From Ustilago trichophora (Eukaryota; Basidiomycota; Ustilaginomycetes; Ustilaginales; Ustilaginaceae), in assembly GCA_900323505.1 (NCBI GenBank), contig OOIN01000032.1, positions 62,001 to 126,000 of the forward strand: a stretch of 64,000 bases of DNA. Direction: 5' to 3'. This document shows, one piece after another, positions 9,752 through 20,555 of the stretch. The notes under the pieces were generated by a model. The model saw only the letters and a program-made list of their open reading frames with translations, made no database searches and was not told the origin of the DNA. The position numbers and the translations under genes are program-made. Numbering within the stretch: the first letter of the stretch is position 1; each line of letters begins with the position of its first letter.

Positions 9752-10343
9752 CTTGGAAAAGCAAAACGAGGAAAGAGGTTGATGATGATGATGGTGGTGG
9801 TGGCGAGAAGAACAACTGTTTTGGTGAGGAAGGCAAATGTGCTTTTTTGTCTGTGCGCGATTGCAGCAGCGCAAATTGGAATTTCACCTTGGTCTCATTA
9901 TCAAGGGTCCAGCCTGCAACAGTACTCTTGCCTGTCGATCCTGCAGCCAAACTTATGCACCTCGGGACACTTCTTACAGCGTGGATAATCCTCACAATGC
10001 TTCCCGCTCGTCATCTCTCCTGCAGGATAACCTTGAGAGCTTTTTTTCGGGGGTGGTTTGGCGGTTCGGCAACATCCTACAAATCGGAATAAAGACACGC
10101 AACTCCGAATCCCTCTCTCTCTCTAAAATTTGACACGCGTTAGCAGTTTAACACCGCCCCGAGCAACGGGAAGCCCTTACATGCAATGCGTCGATCCAAT
10201 CACAACCCAAGACGGACCTCTCTATCTCTCTCTGCCTCTCTCTCTCTGTGCCTCTCTATCTTACTATTCCACGTGCACGCTCACACACACACACACCTCG
10301 TCAACGTGTCACGTCTAACTCTGAACATTGCCTCTGGCAAGAT
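9752..10343. promoter_or_regulatory. Phosphomannomutase upstream region and MRE11 3' region
   Basis: Contains AGGGTCCA (9904-9911) and CT-rich runs (about 10110-10125 and 10217-10260), followed by a short CA run. No gene is supported. Confidence 0.4.
9904..9911 (-). promoter_or_regulatory. TGGACCCT element upstream of phosphomannomutase
   Basis: Reads TGGACCCT on the coding strand, 153 bp before the ATG. One of nine intergenic copies in this window; the function is unknown. Confidence 0.4.
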
Positions 10344-12977
10344 TCATCGGCGCCCACCTCCCCGCCTAGCCGTCCGACCAGCAGGCTCTACAAAGTCATC
10401 ATCGTCATCACCTGCGTCCACAATCGCATCGTCTTCATCGTCGCTTATCTGAATACTTTCCTGGTCCTGTCTCTGTTGGGTCTGTCTTGCACCCCTTCCT
10501 CCTGTAGTCGCTTTTGCAGTTCGGCTGCCCCTTGGCGTCGCCGCACTCGCAGCTTTGCCTTTGCCCCTGGAGGAGGAGGTGTTGGTGGTGACGGTGGAAG
10601 CGCGCTTACTGAGCATATCCAGCACACTCGCATGACCCCTAGTAGGCGGTGGCGGAGCGGGTGTCGAAACATCTTCGTCGACGGCTACGTCAGATTCTTC
10701 TTCGGCATAAGCTGATTCGGGGCCGAGGAATGTCGGTGCTGGCGTTGCTATGGTGCGTGAGGTTGATGCTCGTGCTGGAGTTCGAGTGGCTCGCGATGCA
10801 GGTGCAACTTTCTTTGCTCTACCTGTCGAGGCTGCTCCCCTTCGTGCTGTCGTATCTATTCGGCTACTGGCCACACTTGCGCCATCATCAAACTCGTCTT
10901 CCTCATCCGAATTATCCTCAGTCGCAGCTCGAGTAGTCCTTCCCCTACCTCTCGCCGGAGCCGCAGCTGCTGCTACACGAGGAGGCTCTAGATCTTCCAT
11001 CATAGAATCATCCGAATCGTTGCCCCCATCAGCACCTCTCCCCGCATTCCTCCGACCAGCCTCGATCTCCAACTCCATCGCCTGCCGCTGCTCCATCTGC
11101 TGCTGTCTCAACCTCTCCAATTCTCCATCGATCCTCGATTCTTCTGGGTCGATCGTCACCAGACCCTTGACCGTATTTTTGAGCATCTTGGTGACAAAGC
11201 TATCGATGGCATCCCTATCATCCTTTTCGACAAAATTGAGCACTGCCCCCTCCAAGCCTTCGGGGTTGAGAATGTCGAGGTTCTGCGCTTGCAGATATTC
11301 TTGAACGAGTTTGCCGACATCGACCTTCTCGAGACGCTCGACGGGAAGCAGACCTTCTTCTTCCACGTCGACGTAGGCGCTGGGTCCATTGGCGTCGTCT
11401 TGATCCCGACGACCGCTGCGGAGAGACTTGCGCTTGGTAAATTGAAGCACTTCTTTCGGATTGGCCACTTTTCCAGCAAACTCCTGACCGAATCGTTGCG
11501 GATTGCTGATCTCTTGATTCGTATACTCGACGCGAAGCCGGACGAGAGGCAGAGGCATCTCTCGTCCAGGATACCGCTCTTTAAATTCCTGCTTGGCGCG
11601 CACGATCAGTCCATCCACCCTCTTCCTCAATAGCTTGATAATGTCGCTTCTCTCCGATGACAACCCCGCATCTTCTAGCTCCTCCGATAAGACCATATCG
11701 TCCATGACAAACGGCCTCACTGTCTGCAGAGGAATCGGCTCAATCAGGAAATCCGTCTTCTCCACGTGGATGATCGCCACGCACTTCTCGGTCGTCTCGC
11801 CCTGACTCAGGCTCGTAGCGACACTGCTTCCCGGTTGCGTAATGTGATACCGCTTCTCGGTGACTTGCTGCGGCTGAATCATCTGTTCGTGCTCGTGGCC
11901 CCACACAACGAGATGGATGGAATCGTCAAACATGGTCTCCGGCACACAAGCCTTTGGATTGTGCGCAACCCGGTTCTGATGCACGCAAAGAATGTTGAAC
12001 CATGAATCAGGATCTTCTTGCGGGCGGTACATCCTGACGCGGTTGGCGCGGAGCTCAAAGTGCATCCGTTCGTCTTTGATGTTACCCATGCCGTAGAGGG
12101 CTAGTCTGGTCTCACCCTTCTGTAGCAGCACAGGTTTGATCCGAATACCCTTCTCTTGGAACGCTCCACCTCTGGCTGTCCGTGCAGAAGAGGCGCCCGC
12201 AGCAGCATCGTCGGAAGGCAGCTCGATCTTGCCAAAATAGTTGATGAGTCCAGACACCGACAGCAAGTCGAGTGCTGATAGCGCACCCGTCTCGCCAACT
12301 CCTTGCGGATCATCGTGATTGCCATGAATCGAAAAGACAGGAATGCCAACGTTGAGATTGGGGTCTTCGTAGTTGATCGCTGGGAAGTCTTTCCCTGGAA
12401 GTGCTCCATCATTCGGATCGCTGAGCAGCTCAATCGAGATAGGCTTGTCTCCCAGCGTATACTGCCTCAGTAGCGCCATTGTCTGATGCAGCGTCGCTCG
12501 ACTAGGCTTGTTGTCGTGAAAGAGATCTCCACCCAGCAAGATGAAATCGACATCGTGCTGAACCGCAAGCTGGAGGATCTCTTCGAATGTACGGATGGAA
12601 TCCTGGCCACGAACCGGATCACGTTCCATGTATCCGATGTGGTTGTCGGTGGCGAGCATGATCTTGATGTGGTCCGCTTCGCTTCGTGCCGAGAAGGTGG
12701 ATGGTGGAGGTTGATGTGCGTCGGCATCGTCTTCGTCTGCCAGCTGGTCGGGCTCACCTTCGGCTTCCATGACTGCTTGAGGGACTTCTTCCTGCTCTTG
12801 ATCACCTGCATTTGTGCGTGACGAGCGGTTTGTTCGACTCTGACGAGGCTGTTCGGGTTCATGTCCACCATGAGGCTGAGAAGCGGCCAGCTGATCTTCT
12901 TCTTCCTCTTCGGCGTGGCGCTGCGACTGCGGTGTCGTCGACTTTTGGGTGCCGGTGCGGCGTGTGAGACGAGCCAT
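10344..12977 (-). CDS. MRE11: DNA double-strand break repair nuclease Mre11
   Basis: Nuclease subunit of the Mre11-Rad50-Nbs1 complex that processes DNA ends and signals breaks; nuclear. The 877-residue protein carries the Mn-dependent phosphodiesterase motifs in order: ATDNHIGY (109-116), GGDLFHDN, GNHDD and WGHEHE. The capping-domain blocks YEDPNLNVGIPVFSIHGNH, YITQPGSSVATSL and MDDMVLSEE also match. An acidic, Gln-rich extension of about 100 residues precedes the nuclease domain, which starts almost at residue 1 in yeast. An Ala/Gly/Ser-rich insert splits FGKIELP from GIRIKPVLLQKG. The tail is long and disordered, with RGR-type Arg/Gly patches and an acidic end, as is usual for DNA-binding Mre11 tails. 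No intron. A TGGACCCT word lies 430 bp upstream. Confidence 0.96.
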   Translation of the reverse strand: MARLTRRTGTQKSTTPQSQRHAEEEEEDQLAASQPHGGHEPEQPRQSRTNRSSRTNAGDQEQEEVPQAVMEAEGEPDQLADEDDADAHQPPPSTFSARSEADHIKIMLATDNHIGYMERDPVRGQDSIRTFEEILQLAVQHDVDFILLGGDLFHDNKPSRATLHQTMALLRQYTLGDKPISIELLSDPNDGALPGKDFPAINYEDPNLNVGIPVFSIHGNHDDPQGVGETGALSALDLLSVSGLINYFGKIELPSDDAAAGASSARTARGGAFQEKGIRIKPVLLQKGETRLALYGMGNIKDERMHFELRANRVRMYRPQEDPDSWFNILCVHQNRVAHNPKACVPETMFDDSIHLVVWGHEHEQMIQPQQVTEKRYHITQPGSSVATSLSQGETTEKCVAIIHVEKTDFLIEPIPLQTVRPFVMDDMVLSEELEDAGLSSERSDIIKLLRKRVDGLIVRAKQEFKERYPGREMPLPLVRLRVEYTNQEISNPQRFGQEFAGKVANPKEVLQFTKRKSLRSGRRDQDDANGPSAYVDVEEEGLLPVERLEKVDVGKLVQEYLQAQNLDILNPEGLEGAVLNFVEKDDRDAIDSFVTKMLKNTVKGLVTIDPEESRIDGELERLRQQQMEQRQAMELEIEAGRRNAGRGADGGNDSDDSMMEDLEPPRVAAAAAPARGRGRTTRAATEDNSDEEDEFDDGASVASSRIDTTARRGAASTGRAKKVAPASRATRTPARASTSRTIATPAPTFLGPESAYAEEESDVAVDEDVSTPAPPPPTRGHASVLDMLSKRASTVTTNTSSSRGKGKAASAATPRGSRTAKATTGGRGARQTQQRQDQESIQISDDEDDAIVDAGDDDDDFVEPAGRTARRGGGRR

Positions 12978-13340
12978 GGCTGTGTAACCTCAGATGATTG
13001 TCTCAAATCCGGTGCGATGGCCTTGTCCTGCGCTAGCTGAGGAGAGCGTCTTTAGCCGCCTACCACTGGATCAAATTGATGAGCTGCAGCGCATTCAACG
13101 TGGTCGTGATCCTCAGGCGTTTCGAGACCGAGACCGGGAATGAAGGTCGTTTCTAAGTCTTCCGCGATGTGGGAGTTAGTGACCGATGAAGCGCTACGCT
13201 AGTTGAGATGATGGTAGTTGCAAGTCAAGCATAGTCAAAAGAGGCTCAGTCAGCCATCAATCAAGTGCTGCGCGTGACAAAGCTCAGATTTACTGTTTAC
13301 TGTAGGATCTTCCGAAATGAAAGACCAACACCTCAAACAG

Positions 13341-13382
13341 AAATAAAATTAAAATAAAATAAAATAAATCAAAACAAATCAA
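13341..13382 (+). repeat. AAAAT-type A-rich tract
   Basis: A roughly 40 bp stretch made of AAAAT/AAATC-like units. On the minus strand it is T-rich, like promoter poly(dA:dT) elements or A/T tracts of fungal replication origins. Either role is speculative. Confidence 0.5.
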
Positions 13383-13406
13383 GGCAGCAGCGCCTGTGTC
13401 TTTTAA

Positions 13407-13414
13407 TGGACCCT
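13407..13414 (+). promoter_or_regulatory. TGGACCCT element upstream of MRE11
   Basis: Located 430 bp before the MRE11 ATG and 210 bp past the NAGS stop; followed by GAC. Confidence 0.4.
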
Positions 13415-13624
13415 GACAAGGAAAAAGTGGAGGGAAATCTAAAGCTAAGCGTACCCACACCTCACTTTGTCACGATCAAGCCGAGAAGGTTGCCTCATGC
13501 TATCACTCAACAGTCGGCATTCAGTACGTATGTTCCAAAAGATGCGATTATCCAAAGCAATGAATGTGTGAATGAGCGAATGTTATACGCATGGGTCGAG
13601 AGAAAAGGTGGAGTGAGGAAAGCT

Positions 13625-16600
13625 TTAATCGGCCCAAGCGCCCTTGATCGTCTTCATGCACTTTGCCCATCGTAGCAGCCTTCCTCCTTCCTCTGGTGCA
13701 ACGATAGGAAGCAGCGTCAGGTCGCTACGTCCGCCACCGCCAAAGCTCATGCCACCTCGATGCAGATGCGAGTCAAAGTGTGGCTTGGATAATCGACGAC
13801 TGCGCTCGTACGCCTCGATGCCGCTGCTTTCCGAAACGCCCATGCCATAACCATTGGCAGAGACGCGAGATCGGTCCATGTACGGCGAAGCGTCCTCATC
13901 GAATGCATGGCCAAGCTCAATGTCGTCGTGTGCGATCGCTGCTGCTTCCTCCAAATTGGATGCGGATGCTGATAGGCGGCGCTCGCCGGAGAGTCGTGCA
14001 AGCTTGTCCTCGGCGTCACACCAGAAGAGCTGCCAGCCTGTGCCCTTTGCATCGGTATCAATGCGTACAAAGCCGTTAGAGCGCTCATAGTACCATCGAT
14101 TGACCGGATTGTTGGAGCGCGACTTCCACACCAGATCCCGACCAGTGCCGTAACCTCCCCTACCACCATTATCGTTCAACGCATCGAGCAATCCCAATCC
14201 CTGCACTTCGTCACGCAGCGCTCCCCACAAGAAATCAACCGTACCCGAACCCTGCAACGAGGGAAGCACTGCAAACTTGTCCAAGTACGCAATCGGCTCG
14301 ACGGCGTCTCGATCATCGTCGGGCGCATACTCCTTGGTCACAATGGCCGCACCCTGGTAGTCGCCCGTGACAATGACAAAGTCGAGCTGCTTGCTCAGCC
14401 TCTCGTAATAACCCTGCTGGTTGAGCTTGCGTCGGAAGGATGCTTCGAGTAAGGCAGTCATCTTGTCCAAGTCGATCTTGTTGAAGTCCTGGATCACTTT
14501 GATGGGCAGACCGGGACGGATGATGGTCGGGGTGTGACGGACATCCTTCTTGTTGGCCAGGAGTCGATGTGGAAGTGAAGGGCTGTGTGCAGCTTTGTTG
14601 GTGATCAAGTTGGCGATGAGCGATCGTGGGGAGCGGTGCGTGACCAGAACACCGGAAGACGTTTGTGGCATGTACGAGAGGCAGTCGGAGATGGCGTCCA
14701 AGTTGCGCAGAGCGGTCGGATGTGTTTGGTCCCACACAAAGGACTGTTTGATCTGGTGATACTCGGAGGCGAGGTTGATAGACAAGTGAGGATCACCGCC
14801 ACGAGCATGGGAGGGGATTCCACCTTCGCGGTTGATGACCATGAGTCGCAGCGGCATCATGTCGACTTCTCCGCCTGCTAGCTCCGAGAGCGGATCAGCG
14901 CTGGAAGAAGCAGATGCCGAAGCTGTCGTTGTCGCCTCGACATGGTCAGCATTGTCGAGGGCCCTGTTGGCAGCGACCACCATATCTCTGGCCAGCGCCA
15001 CCATAACATCGTCGGCACGCACACATAGCGTCTCGAGTGTCCCATCCTTCTCGTTCTCGAAGAGCGCATAAGGTGCCAGAACTGGGATCTGGTTGGATGC
15101 CAACGCTGATCGGATCGAGCCGAGACTGTCATCAGACACGAGTGGTGGACGGAGGCGTTCCTCGCCACCACTGCCATAGTGCACGGTCGGCGAAGTTGGA
15201 GAAGAGCCGGCGACAACAGCATCGCCCGGCGCTACGGCCTCTGACGTTTGTGTCTGCTGAAACTCTCGCACCTCGGCTTCTACCTGCGCAGCAGCATGTG
15301 CATCGACCTTGACCACAGCCTGAGGGAAAGGCCTTGCCATGGCACCTTTGCGGTTGAGACTGTCTGCGAGACGCAGCGTCTCTGCCATGATACGCTTGCG
15401 CAGACGTTCCTGCTTTCGACCGAGCATGCTAGATCGACATGCTCCATTAGCCCTCTCCTTGCCCTTGGACGAAGGCGCGGGGTGAGCTGCAAGCCAATCA
15501 CCCATGCGCTGTTCTTCAAGCTCATCCCTGCCTATCACCAGCTGGCCCTTACGGTCGATATCAGCCGAGATCTCGGCCCAGTCATCTTGATCCACAACGA
15601 CCACACTGACGAGACCGAGACGCTTGAGGTAGACCAGACCCTCTGCAATCGAATCGAGCTGACGGTCGGTGAAAGGACCTTGCACTTTGACCAAAGCAGT
15701 GTGCGAGTCAGCCAAGGCATCCGACACCGGTGTAACCTGCGGGATGGCTACGGTAGAGCTCTCCTGAGAAATGATGGGATGGGATGCCGAGGTTGTAGAT
15801 GTGTTGGGATCGGAGATGGGTCGCGAGGTCGAGTCGGCGACGGAGGTGCGCTGCTTTTGCTCGTGCAAGATGTCGAGAATGGCTTTGGGGAGCTTGGGTT
15901 GTGCTGCAGGTGTGTTGGTGGCGTGCGGATCGCTTTCGAGGGATATTGAGTGTTGGGGATCCCAAGTGGTGGTTGAGGGATTGTGCAGGCTGCCTGGACG
16001 GGCGATGTTGGGTGGTATCGGGAACTCTGGATGGTCGAGGGTCTGAGGTGAAGCGGAAGATGATGCGATGCTGCTGCTGTGGCTGGAGGTGAGATCGGAT
16101 GAGCCGTGTTTGGGTTGAGATGATGGTTTGCGCAGCGGTGCTTTGCGAGGCGCAAAACTGTTGAGATAAGTTTTTGAATCTCTGAGCGACGGCTGCGCTT
16201 GGAGAATCTCCATGATCAAGTTCTGCATGCGTTTCGACATGATTGCAACGCCAGAAGAGTGTCGGACGATCCGGCAACAAAAAAGACAAGAGGCAGGAGT
16301 GTCGATGATGTCAGCAAGGTCGGATGTTCCCGAGCGTTATCTTTTGACTGAAAGAGAGAGGGAGAGAGAGGAGAACCACGTCCGGAAAAGTCAGGATTGT
16401 AGCGATCTAGAGCCGGGCTCGCTTTTCCCTGCACGATCTTGCTTCGACAAAGAGCCAAGTGTGCAGGTCACGATAATGGGTCTGACACCATGCACCGAAG
16501 CGATTGCAGCAAGATGGGATGAGAAAGAGGGGAAAGGTAGATGATGGTTTGGAAAAGAGCAAGGACGGGTAGCAGATAGTGCAACTTTCCACCGGCCCAA

Positions 16601-17367
16601 AGCGAAGACTTCGGAAGAAATTGACTTTCCCCTTATCGCACACTGTGGCCAAGGCGTGTGTGTGTGTGCTTTCAGACAGGAAGAGCCGAAACACAAACCC
16701 TTTTCTTAACCTGAAGCGAGTCAGCGAGGGAGCGATGGGTGACTCCCTCTAACCGCACGCAAGCACGCGTCAGAAAAGCTGTCATGAAATCCAAACTTGT
16801 TTTTTTTTTTTTTTTTCTTCTTTTTCCTCCAATTTTGTCTTGCAAATTTCGGTTTTCGAAAAGAAGCGGTACGTCACACACACTTTGTGACAGCTTCGAT
16901 GATGATACGCAACCTGTCAAGCAAGCAATCACGCCAAAGGAATCCGGTCGCTCCGAGCAAGGTTGCCTTGCCTTTTGCGAAAACCAAGCTAACTGCCTAC
17001 GCGATCCTCGAAACCATCCTTCATCTGTCCTGATCGGCGTAACGATGGATCGCGATGATGATGTACTCACCCTTTGCATCTGGCGCTCCACCTCATAAGC
17101 CGATTTATGGCTAGTGCTGAATCGATGCGATTGCTGTGTGGTGGGTCGAAGATTGGATCCGAACGGTGAAGAGTTGACCGTCGGTCGGCCCTCATCACGA
17201 TGCAAGTCAAAGAGGTGTCCTTCATTCTCGTAGAGGTCGGAATAGAATGTGCGGTGGTGCGATTGCAGAGCGATCCTGCTGGAGCCTGCTCTGGCATTTT
17301 GGCTGGCATTGGCTGGCAGCCAGCTTCGCATGGGTATCGAGGGTCGTCTCGGTGTTGTTAGAAGCAT
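13625..17367 (-). CDS. ARG2: Mitochondrial N-acetylglutamate synthase (amino-acid acetyltransferase)
   Basis: First enzyme of arginine synthesis: acetyl-CoA plus glutamate to N-acetylglutamate in the matrix. Two exons by hand assembly: 17367-17071 and 16222-13625, giving 964 residues. Exon 1 ends ...MQR before GTGAGT. The acceptor ATGCAG at 16223 has no other AG back to a CTGAC branch-point-like site near 16311. Frame is kept, and the junction gives R-NLIMEILQAQPSLRDSKTYL, which aligns with the N-terminus of yeast Arg2. Exon 1 supplies a basic, Ser/Arg-rich mitochondrial presequence. The C-terminal half is the NAGS-type acetyltransferase domain: VIQDFNKIDLDKM, VYLDKFAVLP-like AYLDKFAVLPSLQGSG, DLVWKSRSNNPVNRWYYERSNG. 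About 95 residues rich in Ser/Gly separate it from the conserved final block MKTIKGAW. The N-terminal half is the degenerate kinase-like domain with Ser/Thr-rich inserts. Confidence 0.93.
16223..17070 (-). other. 848 nt intron of the NAGS gene
   Basis: Six times longer than the average of the other introns found here (97-174 nt). It contains an A-rich tract on the coding strand (T16 at about 16800-16815 on +), GA runs (16351-16372) and a GT run (16661-16673). An ATG at 16240, in frame with exon 2, lies 18 nt before the splice acceptor. A transcript starting inside the intron would therefore encode an 871-residue form without the presequence. Confidence 0.75.
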
Positions 17368-19067
17368 GTTTGTAAACTCTGAAGGAGACTGTTGGTCGGA
17401 GATGATAATGCGAGTGGTCAAGGTGCGGCGATAGCTGACATTGATAGGAGATCAGTTGGGCAAGGCCTTCAAGATATATATCGTTTGGTGACATTACCAG
17501 CTTGGCTTGCTGAGCTTCACAGCAACAATCATTTGCGCTGAGCTCAACACCTACCTGGCAAGACTGGACCAACAGCATGACCCTATTCGTTCGGAGCGCG
17601 TAGATGCGAAGCGGCGCGAGCACACTTGCTCATCCATCAGCCACGGAGATGTACATGTCGCATGAAACTAGACTGGGGCGTTCCCTGGCAGCTTTGCCGC
17701 CCTTGACCCTTTGTTGACATGAACGACCTGGAATGACGCTCTTAACGCTCAGAGGCAACCAGCATCACCTAATGGACCCTGTTTTCTTTCCACCTTGAGG
17801 ATAGTCCATGTCGCTTCTATTCTAGAAGCTGTGTCGCTCCGAAGAGCAGCAGTCAGCGCCCAAAAAAAAGAAAAGAATTTAAAAAAGGAAAACAAAAAAA
17901 AACCCCCCGAGAAGCACTCTGAACTGCCATCACTCAGTAGGTTGCTTTTCTTCGCCGTCTAAGCGCAGTGGACTAGGGTTCCAGCAATATCGGCTTTTCT
18001 TTGCGATGGGGAGCGAGAGAGACGGATGTACGGCAGAGTGGATCGACGGCCAGGCATAGCGCTGCTGGGCAAGAGGGTTTGGGTCGAGGGTGTGAGGAAT
18101 CAGGGTTGTCGACTAGCGCTCTTTTCATGTTGTTTGTGTTTTGTGGAATGAGCCATGCGGCGCTCTGCTGCCACATGAACCAAATCCACCCAAAATCTCT
18201 GAATGGGCGCCAATTAACGGAAATTGTTTCGGCAACAAGCGTCCGTTCTGCTCGCTCGTTGACCCTCCTCGCGACCACTATAAAGCCAGCTGGTTCGACT
18301 CGACCAACCGCACATCACTTTGCCTCTTTCTCTCGGCCTGTTTTTTGTGAGAACGATTGAACCTGACGCTAAAGGTCGCATACATACGGTTCGAATGCTG
18401 TACAACAATTCTGTATTCCTACTGAGTATCCAAATCATTGCTGCCAAACCAATCCGATCCTTTCCGACCATTCGCTCGCCTAACCTTTCTTTGCAGCTAC
18501 ATACGCTATAGCACAACAAACGGCCGTGATTGGTGCTTGCTCGACCGTTCCATGGTGATGATTTTCTTGGCAGATGCACGACTGCGTCAAAAAGATTTCG
18601 TTTATCTGATTTCTATCTCTCTCTCCCTCTCTCTTTGCGGCTGATCTGCAGCCGTTGCTCGGTTGAAAACAAAATAATCTGATAACGCACTTTTCTTGCT
18701 CGTTCTTTCTTTCTTTTCAATCAATCTAATTGTCGGTCTTACCGGGTGACGCTTATGAAGATGCCGCAGTCATCCTCTCTTGAATCATATCCGCAGGTTC
18801 ATCCTGTGAAACGTCTGAGGGCATCGGAACTCGCTCAAATCTGTTAGGATGTCAGATCGCCAGAGGTGACAAGAACCGGAAAAAAACCCCAACCCGGCAA
18901 CTTCGGTCAATTTCCCGGGCCGCAGGCAAAACAGTGCGCGGACCCTTTTTCTTCGCGTACTGTACAGCACTGCTCGGACCATGTCCAACTACCGCATCAT
19001 CCACTTCCTATAGAGCCATCTCAAGACCAGAACGAACGACAAGATACCCTGCACATCCCTGGCCAGA
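17368..19067. promoter_or_regulatory. 1.7 kb divergent upstream region, NAGS / asparaginase-like
   Basis: No gene recognised. Features: TGGACCCT at 17773-17780; an A-rich block with a C6 run near 17866-17908; a TATA box (TATAAAG, 18279-18285) facing right with a pyrimidine-rich stretch after it, consistent with a transcript start well upstream of the asparaginase ATG; a one-mismatch CGGACCCT near 18939; and TACTGTACAG at 18958-18967. A 5' UTR intron in the asparaginase transcript is possible but was not resolved. Confidence 0.4.
17773..17780 (+). promoter_or_regulatory. TGGACCCT element upstream of NAGS
   Basis: 406 bp upstream of the NAGS ATG; context AATGGACCCTGTT resembles the MRE11 copy (AATGGACCCTGAC). 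Confidence 0.4.
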
Positions 19068-20357
19068 ATGAACAGGCCCTCGCTCTCCCAATGTAACAAT
19101 GTAGACCTCGAGAAGCACAGAGAACCGCACATTGTTGCCCTTGCGATCCATGGCGGCGCCGGGGGAACCACCACTCCCGATATGCCCCCCGACCTCCTCG
19201 CCGCCTATCGCGCTCGCCTTCGCACCGTCCTCACCAACACTTACAGCCACAATCACATCTCTTCCCTCGAAGCAGTTTGTCATGCAGTCTCGCAACTCGA
19301 AGACTCCCCTCTGTTCAACGCAGGCAAAGGGGCAGTCTTTGACCTTGCCGGACGGACTGTATGCGAAAGTTCCCTCATGACTACTCAACCTGGGTTCAAC
19401 TCCAAAACAGTCGCTGTGACAGGGGTGAGAAGAACAAAGAACCCCATCCTGCTGTCAAAAATCCTGCTAGAGAAGAATAAGGAGCTTGGTGGGCATGCTT
19501 TTTATTCGGGGAAAGCGGCCGAGAAGGCCGGCTGGAAGTATGGGACTGAGAAAGTGGGCAAGAAGTACTATTGGACAAAACGCCGCTGGAACGAGCACAA
19601 GAGAGGACTCGACAAAAAACTCGCTGAATTGGTCCGTGACGAAATGGAAACCGAGAATGAGGCTGATGAGGAAGAGGCAGACTTACCAGCTTACTCGACG
19701 ACTTGTCTTCGAACCCATTCTGGAGCGAGACGCGCACATGAAGACCAATCAATCTTTGATCGATACGCAGACTTCACCGATCACCTACCTCAAGGTACAG
19801 TCGGCGCCGTAGCCCTAGACTCCAACGGCCATCTCTCCGTCGCCACCTCCACTGGTGGAAAGACCAACAAGTATCCCGGTCGAATTGGCGATACCCCATC
19901 TGTCGGTTCTGGCTTTTGGGCCGAATCCTGGTCCATCCAACCCAACGTACATCAACACAAACGCCGCATTCCATCCTTCTTCATCCGTCTTGTCCGCCAA
20001 ATTTTCACCGCCAAATCCAACATGGATTCGAATCCATCAACAGAGATGGTGCAAGGTATTGCGATCTCAGGCACGGGAGATGGCGACTTTTTCCTCCGCA
20101 CCAATTACGCCTCTTCCATTGCGCATCGTATCAAATATGACAACAGTACTGCCTTTGATGAGGCTATCAAAGCGACAATGTCAGAGCTTGTCACCGCCTA
20201 TGGAAGCGAAAAGGGAGTCGGTGGTGCAATTATTCTGGATCGAGATGGGAGAGCTTACTTCCCTTTGGCCGCCAGTACAATGAACAGAGGGCTTATCTCG
20301 AAACATACTGGATACCGGGCAAAAGTGGCCATCTTTGACGATGACGAGTTGACATAG
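19068..20357 (+). CDS. Isoaspartyl peptidase / L-asparaginase-type Ntn hydrolase
   Basis: A 429-residue member of the plant-type asparaginase family (Ntn hydrolases, which autocleave to expose an N-terminal Thr). These enzymes hydrolyse isoaspartyl dipeptides and asparagine. The N-terminal block IVALAIHGGAGG (about 22-33) and FNAGKGAVF (83-91) are typical. The catalytic Thr is predicted at residue 244 in QGTVGAVALD, followed by STGGKTNKYPGRIGD (261-275), the substrate-binding signature, and SGTGDGDFFLR. Two inserts are unusual. A Lys/Glu-rich linker (about 160-235) precedes the cleavage Thr, and a basic stretch after SIQPNVHQHKR replaces the usual short loop. The second insert carries no Kex2-like signal context. 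No signal peptide is seen, so it is probably cytosolic. ATG 19068 was chosen because family homology starts about 20 residues in. Confidence 0.88.
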   Translation: MNRPSLSQCNNVDLEKHREPHIVALAIHGGAGGTTTPDMPPDLLAAYRARLRTVLTNTYSHNHISSLEAVCHAVSQLEDSPLFNAGKGAVFDLAGRTVCESSLMTTQPGFNSKTVAVTGVRRTKNPILLSKILLEKNKELGGHAFYSGKAAEKAGWKYGTEKVGKKYYWTKRRWNEHKRGLDKKLAELVRDEMETENEADEEEADLPAYSTTCLRTHSGARRAHEDQSIFDRYADFTDHLPQGTVGAVALDSNGHLSVATSTGGKTNKYPGRIGDTPSVGSGFWAESWSIQPNVHQHKRRIPSFFIRLVRQIFTAKSNMDSNPSTEMVQGIAISGTGDGDFFLRTNYASSIAHRIKYDNSTAFDEAIKATMSELVTAYGSEKGVGGAIILDRDGRAYFPLAASTMNRGLISKHTGYRAKVAIFDDDELT

Positions 20358-20555
20358 ATCACTCATTCGCAGACTGTAACAAAAAGAAATCAAGAGAGAC
20401 ACTTGCGCTTTGGTCTCGAAATGATTGGTTATGTGGAATAAAAAGTGCGAAAACTCAAGTGATGTTGTGCGAGGAGAATAAAGAATTTAGACGGGTTGAA
20501 AGGCTTGGAGAAAGCCGAAGACGGGACAAGGGTGATAATGTCAAAAATTGAGCGA

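Larger units (their letters stand above)
12978..13624. promoter_or_regulatory. MRE11 upstream region and NAGS 3' region
   Basis: Contains TACTGTA (13298-13304), a strongly A-rich stretch built from AAAAT-like units (about 13341-13382) and TGGACCCT (13407-13414). No gene is supported. Confidence 0.4.

Noticed and set aside
10248..10715. Plus-strand frames over the MRE11 tail
   Set aside because: Shadow frames of the MRE11 coding strand and CT/CA repeats; no domain.
16672..17070. Continuation of the NAGS exon 1 frame as a separate 249-residue gene
   Set aside because: After the GTGAGT donor the frame becomes Lys-rich and repetitive; splicing to 16222 keeps frame and gives the conserved NAGS N-terminal block, so exon 1 is part of NAGS.
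18270..18310. GGTTCGACTC, similar to a tRNA B box (T arm)
   Set aside because: Flanking bases cannot form the 5 bp T stem, and no A box or cloverleaf is found upstream. A look for other B boxes in the window found none convincing.
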